Source: Opitutaceae bacterium (lineage in GTDB: Bacteria; Verrucomicrobiota; Verrucomicrobiia; Opitutales; Opitutaceae). From it: a DNA stretch of 13,556 bases. Of the stretch, positions 1 through 6,550 are shown piece by piece. A model generated the notes under the pieces. The model was not told the DNA's origin, ran no database searches, and worked only from the letters and a program-made list of their open reading frames with translations. The stretch is taken from NCBI GenBank assembly GCA_005787865.1, contig SXZN01000021.1, forward strand, positions 1 through 13,556, read 5' to 3'. A program made the translations under genes and the position numbers. Position 1 is the stretch's first letter; each line of letters begins with the position of its first letter.

Positions 1-834
1 CCCCCCTATATTTATCGATACTCTCAAATAAAACCATGGTGAATATCGCATCCGCATTTCCCTACCCTGAAGAACGATTTTTAATGGATTGAAGACCCAT
101 GTTAGGCCCGCCGAATTAACAACCACGAACTTTGTATAACTTATATGAGATTTTGAGCTCCCAAAACGCGTTTCCCCCACGAATTGATCACCATTTAACA
201 TCCTGACTCCAGAAATACGTCTATGACACCAACTATGAGCTGCAAAGGTGTAAATTGGGGGTGTCTTTCAGCCTTTCCGCCTCTAAAGCTAAAAATAATC
301 ATGATAACGATATTTCTGGTTAACGTGCATCTAACATCTCGCGCGAAAGGCGAATGCATGCCTCTTTAAAAATGAAGATGTTAACATGCCCGCGTTGGTG
401 GCGGAGATCCAGGAATTGGCTTTTTCCATAAGGTATCTTTGTTTATTTACAGACATAGCTGCTAAAAAACGAGAAGACTACCTTTGCCTAAGAAATGGCG
501 ATAGCTTTCATTATATGTAAAATCATGATAGGTAATGTAATAAGCTATAAAATCTGAGTAGAATATTTCACAAGTTTCTGACTTGTTATTCTTTTTGAAC
601 TTACCTTTTAGTCCCGTCTACGCCACCGAGTTCGTTTTCTATATATATCAATAATTGACCAATATTTGATCATTTTAAGGCTATTTTACTCATTTTAAGC
701 CTAAATCTACCGTTTTTAAATAATTCCGCAACTGACCCAAATCGAAAATTTAAATTGCAGTTGAGCCTTTATTTCTGGTTAATTCTTACCCGCTAAACTA
801 AACAAGTGCGACAACCCTTAACTAAGGCGAATGC
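1..834. other. AT-rich region upstream of accB without a convincing gene
   Basis: I find no credible gene in these 834 bases. All frames are broken by frequent stops. The longest open stretch I traced runs from an ATG at 386 to a stop at 520 (44 codons), with no ribosome binding site and no recognisable family. The region is visibly richer in A and T than the rest of the window. It holds a 13-nt direct repeat (311-323 and 770-782), a 17-bp imperfect dyad (656-672) and two copies of TCATTTTAAG exactly 20 bp apart (670 and 690). No tRNA with a canonical T-loop was seen on either strand. It may contain the accB promoter and regulatory sites, possibly a non-coding RNA, or decayed sequence. I cannot tell which. 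Confidence 0.6.
656..699. promoter_or_regulatory. Candidate operator cluster upstream of accB (dyad plus 20-bp-phased direct repeats)
   Basis: Positions 656-672 read TGACCAA-TAT-TTGATCA, an inverted repeat with 6 of 7 arm positions matching. Its end overlaps the first of two TCATTTTAAG copies (670-679 and 690-699). Each copy is followed by GCTA or CCTA, so 13 of 14 positions match. The 20-bp period puts both copies on about the same helix face. This geometry is common for repressor or activator sites, and accBC transcription is commonly regulated, but no specific regulator is identifiable and the start codon is still about 135 bp away. The operator role is inference. Confidence 0.25.
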
Positions 835-1314
835 TTGGACCTAAAACAAATTAAACAGATAATCGACCTCATGAAGCGCTCAGAGCTATCAGAGTTCGAG
901 TTTGAGGAGAACGGCTTCAAGATTAAGATAAAAAGAGGTCCTAGTGGACAGCCGATCTTTACTGCAGCCCCGATAACTTCGCTCCCGGCAACCCTGCCTC
1001 AGTCATCGAGCGAAACCCTCAATACGATTAAACCAGCCGGGCAATCAAACGACCATGGCTCGGATGAAGCAGGATATACTTATGTAAAATCCCCAATGGT
1101 AGGGACTTTCTATAGATCTCCTTCTCCAGAAACACCGCCGTTTATCGATGCAAACGCGAAAGTTGAGGAAAAAACAGTGGTTTGCATTATTGAAGCGATG
1201 AAAATTATGAATGAAATTCAAGCCGAGACCAAGGGAACGGTTGTAGAGATACTGGTCGAAAGTGGCCAGCCGGTTGAATACGGGCAGCGACTATTTAAAA
1301 TTAAACAAGGCTAA
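835..1314 (+). CDS. accB: Biotin carboxyl carrier protein of acetyl-CoA carboxylase
   Basis: AccB carries the biotin that AccC carboxylates. The carboxyltransferase AccAD (not in this window) then transfers the carboxyl group to acetyl-CoA to make malonyl-CoA, in the cytoplasm. Length is 159 aa, close to E. coli AccB (156). Residues 1-35 match the family's N-terminal MDLxxIKxxIxLM region. Residues about 36-80 are a Pro/Ala/Ser-rich flexible linker. Residues 82-158 form the biotinyl domain, with the characteristic 'thumb' (SPMVGTFYRSPSPET, 86-100) and the biotinylation motif EAMKIMNEI with target Lys123. The start is a TTG: it gives the conserved N-terminus, has AAGG (824-827) seven bases upstream, and the nearby ATG at 831 is in another frame. 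accC follows after 57 nt, the usual accBC pairing. Identification is secure. Confidence 0.97.
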   Translation: MDLKQIKQIIDLMKRSELSEFEFEENGFKIKIKRGPSGQPIFTAAPITSLPATLPQSSSETLNTIKPAGQSNDHGSDEAGYTYVKSPMVGTFYRSPSPETPPFIDANAKVEEKTVVCIIEAMKIMNEIQAETKGTVVEILVESGQPVEYGQRLFKIKQG

Positions 1315-1349
1315 CAAATATACCGCGTAACTAGGCGGAGTATTGCTAC

Positions 1350-1364
1350 ATTTTAATATAAAAT
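1350..1364 (+). other. AT palindrome just upstream of the accC start
   Basis: ATTTTA-ATA-TAAAAT is a perfect 6-bp inverted repeat with a 3-nt loop. It ends seven bases before the accC ATG, exactly where a Shine-Dalgarno site would be expected and none is seen. It could be a weak mRNA hairpin influencing accC initiation, or simply an unstructured AT-rich initiation region. A chance occurrence in AT-rich spacer is quite possible. Confidence 0.3.
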
Positions 1365-1371
1365 TACCAGC

Positions 1372-2733
1372 ATGATAAAAAAGATCCTCATCGCCAATCG
1401 CGGTGAAATCGCACTCCGCATCGTTCGGGCATGCCGTGAAATGGGGATTAAGAGCCTAGCCGTCTATTCAGAGGCCGATGTCCAATCATTGCATGTTCAA
1501 CTCGCCGACGAGGCTATCTGCATAGGTGGGCCTAGAAGTTCCGACAGCTATCTGAGAGCTGATCGCATCATCAGTGCGGCGGAGATTGCAGACGTGGATG
1601 CGATTCATCCAGGCTATGGATTTCTTTCGGAAAATGCTAAATTCGCTGAGCAATGTGAATCATGTAATATTAAATTTATTGGCCCTAAATCTAAGAGCAT
1701 TAGAATGATGGGCGATAAGGCAGTCGCCAAAGATACGGTCCGAAAAGCGGGTGTAATCACTGTCCCCGGATCAGACGGTCCCGTCGATAGCGAAGCAGAA
1801 GCGGTCAAAACGGCTCGCAAAATCGGCTATCCCGTCATTATTAAAGCAGTGGCTGGTGGTGGTGGCAAAGGAATGCGCATTGCGCATAATGACATCTCTT
1901 TTGCGAAGGAATTTCATGTTGCCCGCAAAGAAGCAGAGAAGGCTTTTGGCAACGGATCGGTCTACATAGAAAAATACATCGAAAAGCCACGCCATATTGA
2001 ATTCCAGATTCTTGCTGATAGCCATGGGAAGGTGCTGCATTTAGGGGAACGTGATTGCTCGGTACAGCGCCGGCATCAAAAACTTATCGAAGAGTCTCCC
2101 TCGCCTTTCCTGACCCCTGGTTTACGCAAAAAAATGGCTAAGGCGGCTATTAAGGCGGCAGAGGCGGCAGAATATCAAAATGCGGGAACCATTGAGTTCC
2201 TCGTCGATGCGAAAGGTAATTATTATTTCATCGAAATGAATACTCGCATCCAGGTGGAGCACCCAGTGACAGAAGAAGTCACCGGGATCGACCTGATTAA
2301 ACAGCAGATCAATATAGCTAACGGGGAAAAGCTAAGCTTTGACCAAAGCGATATCAAATTCGAGAAACACGCGATCGAGTGCCGGATTAATGCCGAGGAT
2401 CCCGCGCGCAATTTCATTCCATCCCCTGGCACAATTAGCCTCTACTACGCGCCAGGTGGATTAGGGGTGCGCGTTGATTCGCACGCGTACAGCGGCTACT
2501 CTATCCCGCCGTATTACGATAGCATGATCGGTAAGCTCATCTGCTATGGGCCGACTCGCAAAATCGCTCTACAACGATCCTATCGGGCGCTCAGCGAATA
2601 TTTAGTTCGTGGCATTAAAACAACGATCCCTTTGCATAAGGCGATTATGAGTGATCCTGTTTTTATTGAAGGCAAGGCCACCACCGCATACATGGAAGAC
2701 TTTATGTCGCGGACCCCGACCGATCTGTTCTGA
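1372..2733 (+). CDS. accC: Biotin carboxylase subunit of acetyl-CoA carboxylase
   Basis: AccC uses ATP and bicarbonate to carboxylate the biotin on AccB, the first half-reaction of malonyl-CoA synthesis. The 453 aa compare with 449 in E. coli. Residues 1-110 are the biotin carboxylase N-terminal domain (KKILIANRGEIA, then HPGYGFLSEN at 79-88). Residues about 115-315 are the ATP-grasp domain with the glycine-rich loop AGGGGKGMRI (161-170). Residues about 335-445 are the C-terminal domain. Residues equivalent to E. coli active-site positions are present: Lys116, Lys158, His208, Glu275, Glu288, Asn290, Arg292, Glu296 and Arg338, within EMNTRIQVEHPVTEEVTG. It lies 57 nt after accB and probably shares its transcript. 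No Shine-Dalgarno site precedes the ATG. The gene appears intact and functional. Confidence 0.98.
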   Translation: MIKKILIANRGEIALRIVRACREMGIKSLAVYSEADVQSLHVQLADEAICIGGPRSSDSYLRADRIISAAEIADVDAIHPGYGFLSENAKFAEQCESCNIKFIGPKSKSIRMMGDKAVAKDTVRKAGVITVPGSDGPVDSEAEAVKTARKIGYPVIIKAVAGGGGKGMRIAHNDISFAKEFHVARKEAEKAFGNGSVYIEKYIEKPRHIEFQILADSHGKVLHLGERDCSVQRRHQKLIEESPSPFLTPGLRKKMAKAAIKAAEAAEYQNAGTIEFLVDAKGNYYFIEMNTRIQVEHPVTEEVTGIDLIKQQINIANGEKLSFDQSDIKFEKHAIECRINAEDPARNFIPSPGTISLYYAPGGLGVRVDSHAYSGYSIPPYYDSMIGKLICYGPTRKIALQRSYRALSEYLVRGIKTTIPLHKAIMSDPVFIEGKATTAYMEDFMSRTPTDLF

Positions 2734-2740
2734 GGGCGAA

Positions 2741-2802
2741 GGAGAAATTTTTAGCTTACCCTGCCATAACCGCGATAATCCATCCTCGCGGTTAATTTCT
2801 CC
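2741..2802 (+). other. Nested inverted repeat between accC and the membrane-protein gene (possible terminator or attenuator)
   Basis: An inner perfect 9-bp stem (TAACCGCGA at 2767-2775 with TCGCGGTTA at 2786-2794) has a 10-nt loop. Outside it, GGAGAAATT (2741-2749) is a perfect complement of AATTTCTCC (2794-2802); the two stems share base 2794. The structure starts 8 nt after the accC stop and ends 9 nt before the next ATG. There is no U-tract after it on either strand, so it is not a classical intrinsic terminator. It could end the acc transcript by another route, protect the mRNA 3' end, or gate translation of the next gene. Confidence 0.5.
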
Positions 2803-2811
2803 ACTCCGCCC

Positions 2812-3930
2812 ATGATCCGCCGTGCGTATTGGATAGCGGGATTAGTCTTTGTTGCCCTCATTTTGTCTAAATGGAGTCCTCGAACAGGGCTTACACCGCT
2901 GATTCGTTTTGGTGAAAAATGGCAGGAACGCCGTTCTAGCCGGCTGCAAGATTTGCCGATTTCGACAGTGCCTCAATCGAGCGGTTATGATGGGCAATTT
3001 TATGCAGCGATCGCGCTAGATCCTCTGCTTCTTAGCCCTGAACTGGATCGAGTTATTGACGCTCCGGCTTATCGCGCACGCCGCATCTTGGCACCGGCCG
3101 TCGCTGCCTTCATTGGATTGGGTAATTCTTGGCTTACCCTTCAGGCCTATGCTTTACTGAATATTCCTTGCTGGTTCGCGCTCGGCTGGCTCCTGCATCG
3201 CCATCTAAGCGGCAATGACTGGCAAAGTTTTGCCCGCTGGATCGGTTGCATGTTCAGCATCGGGGTCTTAGATAGCGTCCGGCAATCGCTCGTAGACCTA
3301 CCGGCCCTGCTCTTTTTGGCTTTAGCGGTAGAGGCCCAGCTAAGTGAGAAAAATTCAAAATCGACCCTGTGGTTGGCTTTAGGCAACCTGACCAAGGAAA
3401 CTAGCGTGCTCGGGACCATCGCGTTGTACGGAAACAGCCTCATCGGCCCAGCCCGTCGAAGCGGCAGGCGACTATCGCTCTTCCTTGCTGTTCTCCCTTT
3501 AGCCCTTTGGGCGCTTTACGTGCAACAGCGCTTTAGCGGCGTGGGGCAGGATACGAGTTGGGGTAACTTCAATTGGCCGCTGATTGGCCTATTTGAGCAG
3601 ATTAATCTATGTTCAGCGGAAATATTTAAGGGCAATTTTAATGGGCGCTATACCTTTGGGCTTTTGGCCATTCTCGGCCTGGTCACCCAGGCTTGGGTAG
3701 TATGGCGCCGGCCACAATGGTCAGCCCCTTGGTGGCGGATCGGAGCAATTTACTCTCTCTTACTCATATTTCTGAGCTCGTGGGTTTGGTCCGGCTATTG
3801 GGCTGCCTGCCGGAGCGTCCTCCCGTTGACTATCTGTTTTAACTTACTCTTACCAATCAACCGCTGGTTTTGGATTCTGTGGTTAGCGGGGAACCTCACT
3901 TTGCTGCACGGCGTCTTGCGGTTTATCTGA
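2812..3930 (+). CDS. Polytopic membrane protein, GT-C glycosyltransferase-like
   Basis: This 372-aa protein is strongly hydrophobic, with a first membrane segment at about 5-20 and several more through residue 372. After the first segment, an extracytoplasmic-type loop carries SGYDGQFYAAIALDP (57-71), followed by DAPAYRARRILAP (83-95). A YDGQ motif in the first loop and a later TKET motif (194-197) resemble bacterial GT-C-fold glycosyltransferases, where an Asp (here Asp60) in that loop is catalytic and the sugar donor is a lipid-linked phosphate. That would place it in the inner membrane, glycosylating a lipid, polymer or protein. Donor and acceptor cannot be deduced. No Shine-Dalgarno site precedes the ATG, which follows the inverted repeat. 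The next gene starts 4 nt after its stop, so the two are probably cotranscribed. The fold-level assignment is moderately supported; enzymatic activity is inference. Confidence 0.75.
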   Translation: MIRRAYWIAGLVFVALILSKWSPRTGLTPLIRFGEKWQERRSSRLQDLPISTVPQSSGYDGQFYAAIALDPLLLSPELDRVIDAPAYRARRILAPAVAAFIGLGNSWLTLQAYALLNIPCWFALGWLLHRHLSGNDWQSFARWIGCMFSIGVLDSVRQSLVDLPALLFLALAVEAQLSEKNSKSTLWLALGNLTKETSVLGTIALYGNSLIGPARRSGRRLSLFLAVLPLALWALYVQQRFSGVGQDTSWGNFNWPLIGLFEQINLCSAEIFKGNFNGRYTFGLLAILGLVTQAWVVWRRPQWSAPWWRIGAIYSLLLIFLSSWVWSGYWAACRSVLPLTICFNLLLPINRWFWILWLAGNLTLLHGVLRFI

Positions 3931-3934
3931 TCTC

Positions 3935-4549
3935 ATGCGCACCTTTCTATGTTTTTTAATTGGCGGATGCTTGCTTGCGCCAAAAATAATTGCCGGGGCC
4001 ACAAGCTTGGAGCGATTGGCGACTGCCATGATCGGCTCATTTACCACAGCTGAACAAGCACTCGCTGATCAAGATTTTCGTAATATCACTTTACACGTCA
4101 GCCGCATTTGGAGCGACCGCTCCGATGGACGATGGCTGTATCTTGAACAGGCGCTCACGGATGCTCCGGAGCATCCCTATCGTCAGTTCATTTATCAGTG
4201 CACCGCAAGGGAGGATGGCGATATAGACGTCCACATCTTTAATTTACCGGACCCCATCGCCGCCACAGGCGCCTGGAAAAATCCTGCCCTAATCGATAAA
4301 CTGAGCCCGACAGATTGCACCTTACAAGGAGAAGGCGCTTTAATAATTCAGGCCCACCCTGATGGCACCTTTACGGGTAAGACGGCGGGACGAGGAGGCG
4401 CAAGTGAGCTTCGGGGGGCCAGCTACGCCACCACCGAACTATCAATAGGACCCCAGCAAATCAAAGTTTGGGACCGCGGCTACAATGCCCGAGGAATCCA
4501 AGTCTGGGGTTCGATCAACAGCGGATATTTGTTTAAGAAGTTCGAGTAA
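3935..4549 (+). CDS. CpcT/CpeT-family protein with signal peptide
   Basis: The 204 aa match the CpcT/CpeT family pattern along most of their length: MIGSFTTAEQA (32-42), RIWSDRSDGRWLYLEQAL (57-74), PYRQFIYQ (81-88), DCTL (127-130), and a C-terminal GASYATTELS then WDRGYNARGIQVWGS (161-193). In cyanobacteria, CpcT and CpeT attach or handle bilin chromophores on phycobiliproteins in the cytoplasm. Homologues in non-photosynthetic bacteria exist and their role is not known to me. Here residues 1-21 form a signal peptide (hydrophobic stretch, then small residues at IIAGA), so the product is probably periplasmic or outer. A lipobox-like IGGC (9-12) is visible but sits very close to the N-terminus. 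It starts 4 nt after the GT-C-like gene and overlaps the 3' end of the convergent prmA by 17 bp. Family membership is well supported; lyase activity should not be assumed. Confidence 0.85.
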   Translation: MRTFLCFLIGGCLLAPKIIAGATSLERLATAMIGSFTTAEQALADQDFRNITLHVSRIWSDRSDGRWLYLEQALTDAPEHPYRQFIYQCTAREDGDIDVHIFNLPDPIAATGAWKNPALIDKLSPTDCTLQGEGALIIQAHPDGTFTGKTAGRGGASELRGASYATTELSIGPQQIKVWDRGYNARGIQVWGSINSGYLFKKFE

Positions 4550-5405
4550 GCGAAAGGTCGGCCCATTCACCCAAGATACGGGTCTCAATCCGCCAACTAG
4601 GGACAAGCACGGCAAACTCCTCACAGACTTGCGCTAATTCTTGGCTTAAAATGCCACTAAGGACTAATTGGCCGCTGGGCGCCACCGCTGAGCATAGCTG
4701 GCGAGCATAAGCGCGTAGCACATCAGCCTGAATATTGGCTAAAATTAATTCGGCTTGGCGCCCGACTAGACCAGTTACGAGGTCGCCAGTATAAAACTCC
4801 ACTTTTCCGGCGAGTCCATTCAAGGCCGCATTCTTCTCACTCACAAGAATAGCCTCGGCATCATTATCAAAGCCGCTCACGGCTAAAAAACCCAGCTTGG
4901 CAGCCGAAAGGGCCAAAATCCCTGAACCGCAACCAGCGTCAATGACACGGCCTTGACCATTATTGCCCTCGGCAAAGCGCACCAGACGTTCGACCACCAG
5001 TCGAGTGGTCTCATGATTGCCAGTGCCAAAGGCCATCCCTGGATCAAGCCACAAAACCTCCTCCCCAGTTGGCAGCACAAAAATATCCTGTTCCCAAATA
5101 GGCACCCAGTTGAGGCGGCCAAATTTCCACGCTTTAAAATGAATCTTATAGCTATTCTTCCAGTCCTCGTCAGCGAGCAGTCGCTCCATGGGCTGCCCCA
5201 CGGTCATTCCAGCCAACAAGAGGCTCAACTCAGTCCACGCGGCGCTCGATTCTAGCGCATCACAAAAAATACCAACGATCCAAGCACGTTTTTCGATGAC
5301 GTCCTCCAATAAGCTCCAGCCCGCCACGCCCAGATCGAGCAAGATGGTTTCTAGGCTATCAATCGTCGCCGCATTCACCTCTATCTTTATTTCAACAAGC
5401 TGCAT
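4533..5405 (-). CDS. prmA: Ribosomal protein L11 methyltransferase
   Basis: PrmA is a cytoplasmic SAM-dependent enzyme that methylates lysines and the N-terminus of ribosomal protein L11. From this start the protein has 290 aa (E. coli 293). The N-terminal substrate-binding part (about 1-55) opens with QLVEIKIEV, as in the family. The linker carries the PrmA signature LDPGMAFGTGNHETT (120-134). The SAM-binding loop is DAGCGSGIL (156-164), and ANIQADVL (223-230) replaces the usual NILANPL-type motif. The frame is open to an ATG at 5459, which would add 18 residues with no family counterpart. I prefer the ATG at 5405, though neither start has a Shine-Dalgarno site. Its 3' end overlaps the convergent CpcT/CpeT gene. 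Function is secure; the start is less so. Confidence 0.94.
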   Translation of the reverse strand: MQLVEIKIEVNAATIDSLETILLDLGVAGWSLLEDVIEKRAWIVGIFCDALESSAAWTELSLLLAGMTVGQPMERLLADEDWKNSYKIHFKAWKFGRLNWVPIWEQDIFVLPTGEEVLWLDPGMAFGTGNHETTRLVVERLVRFAEGNNGQGRVIDAGCGSGILALSAAKLGFLAVSGFDNDAEAILVSEKNAALNGLAGKVEFYTGDLVTGLVGRQAELILANIQADVLRAYARQLCSAVAPSGQLVLSGILSQELAQVCEEFAVLVPSWRIETRILGEWADLSLTRTS

Positions 5406-5513
5406 GCCGGAAAATTCTGGCCGGCTACAGTTGTCCGCAAGGAGATTTCTTCCGCTCATTTTAAGCTAATCGAGAGCAACCAATACTAGCGCGAACGAGC
5501 AGATGATCTAAAA

Positions 5514-5702
5514 TTAATATGACACCGGAATGCTCAGCATTTTCCCACGACAACCAGCGTTTGCATAATCGTCCGAAGCGCGGCATGCGTTAGAGTCGAC
5601 TTTTAACCATTCGCCGCTATAGATTTTAAAAATCAGACTTATGGAGTCATGGCTGGGCCCACCATAAAAGACTGAGTCTCTGCCCTCATACCCACTAACC
5701 AA
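5514..5702 (-). CDS. Possible small ORF or gene remnant, unknown function
   Basis: This 62-codon frame starts at a TTG and lies upstream of prmA on the same strand, in a gap that otherwise holds no gene. The product (GGPSHDSISLIFKIYSGEW at 14-32, then SDDYANAGCRGKMLSIP at 43-59) looks more protein-like than a random frame, with balanced composition and two cysteines (40 and 51). It has no signal peptide or membrane segment. An in-frame stop lies at 5712-5714, so it cannot extend further upstream. AGGAAG lies directly against the TTG, too close for a good ribosome site. It could be the C-terminal remnant of a lost gene, a real small protein, or chance. I do not recognise a family. Confidence 0.3.
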   Translation of the reverse strand: MVSGYEGRDSVFYGGPSHDSISLIFKIYSGEWLKVDSNACRASDDYANAGCRGKMLSIPVSY

Positions 5703-5713
5703 CTTCCTGTTTT

Positions 5714-6523
5714 ATGAAAATTATCCGCTATTCTAATCCCCAAGGCACCATCCACTATGGGTCTGAACAACCTGATGGTTCATCTTTTCGCATTGATGGA
5801 AATATCTATGGCGATTTCAAGGTGAGCGCCGAACGTGCAGTCATCACCAAATTATTAGCCCCGATTGCTCCAGCCCAGATTTTGTGTATTGGCCTCAATT
5901 ATGGACGACACGCGGATGAAACCGGCGCCAAGCGTCCCGAACGCCCGATTCTTTTCGTCAAGGGGATCAATGCCCTGCAACACCCCGGCGATCCCATTGA
6001 AATTCCGACGCACCTGCCGAGTACAGAAGTCGACTATGAATGTGAACTGGCGGTCGTGATCGGCCGTGTCTGTAAAAATGTCTCCCGTGAACATGCCCTC
6101 GATTATGTGCTTGGGTATACGTGCGCCAACGATGTCTCGGCTCGCGATCACCAAATCAAGTTGGGCGGCAGTCAGTGGTGTCGGGGGAAATTTTTTGATA
6201 CCTTTGCGCCCCTCGGGCCTCGCTTAGTGACCCGCGATGAAATCCCCAATCCAAACGCACTGAAAATTGCCACCATTCTTAATGGTGAGCGCGTGCAAGA
6301 CTGGACGACGAGCGATATGATTTTTGACGTACCGGCCCTCATTGCATACCTCAGTGGCAGCACGACGCTCGTCCCGGGCACCGTGATTTTAACTGGGACC
6401 CCGCATGGTGTGGGCATGGCGGCCAAACCGACCCCACGCTGGTTGCGCCCTGGGGATAGCGTCAGTATTGAAATTGAGAAAATCGGGACTCTCACCAGTC
6501 CGGTCGTGCTGGAACCCGTCTAA
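5714..6523 (+). CDS. Fumarylacetoacetate hydrolase (FAH) family enzyme
   Basis: FAH-fold enzymes use a divalent metal to hydrolyse, decarboxylate or hydrate acylpyruvates and related diketo acids. This 269-aa protein has a short variable N-terminus (1-50) and the catalytic FAH domain from about residue 53 (AQILCIGLNYGRHADE). The metal ligands are visible: Glu109 and Glu111 in DYECELAVVIG, and Asp140 in CANDVSARDHQ. Also present are the GKFFDTFAPLGP segment (158-169), LNGERVQ (189-195) and the TGTPHGVG loop (227-234). Substrate cannot be fixed from sequence; acylpyruvase, fumarylpyruvate hydrolase, oxaloacetate decarboxylase (FAHD1/FAHD2-like) or a sugar-acid pathway hydrolase are all possible. 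A cupin gene follows after 27 nt on the same strand, suggesting a two-gene unit. No Shine-Dalgarno site precedes the ATG. Confidence 0.93.
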   Translation: MKIIRYSNPQGTIHYGSEQPDGSSFRIDGNIYGDFKVSAERAVITKLLAPIAPAQILCIGLNYGRHADETGAKRPERPILFVKGINALQHPGDPIEIPTHLPSTEVDYECELAVVIGRVCKNVSREHALDYVLGYTCANDVSARDHQIKLGGSQWCRGKFFDTFAPLGPRLVTRDEIPNPNALKIATILNGERVQDWTTSDMIFDVPALIAYLSGSTTLVPGTVILTGTPHGVGMAAKPTPRWLRPGDSVSIEIEKIGTLTSPVVLEPV

Positions 6524-6550
6524 GAGTATTTCGCTTTTTAAGATTCCGCC

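Noticed and set aside
386..520. 44-codon ORF (MPALVAEIQELAF...) in the AT-rich region.
   Set aside because: No ribosome site, no family I recognise, and a length expected by chance. Kept only as a note in the region description.
395..628. Possible tmRNA: GGTGGCG (5' side) is complementary to CGCCACC about 220 nt downstream, and GCTGCTAAAAAACGAGAAG in between looks vaguely like a tag reading frame.
   Set aside because: There is no T-loop of the TTCRANNC type before the 3' arm, no ALAA-type tag end, and the span is shorter than usual tmRNAs. A 7-bp complement alone is weak.
1771..2040. Minus-strand frames inside accC, and similar frames in ftsK and FAH.
   Set aside because: Fully inside conserved genes in other frames, without domains or start signals.
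3943..3972. Lipoprotein signal (IGGC, residues 9-12) in the CpcT-like protein.
   Set aside because: The hydrophobic stretch before the cysteine is only about eight residues including the start. An ordinary signal peptide cut near residue 21 fits better, though not proven.
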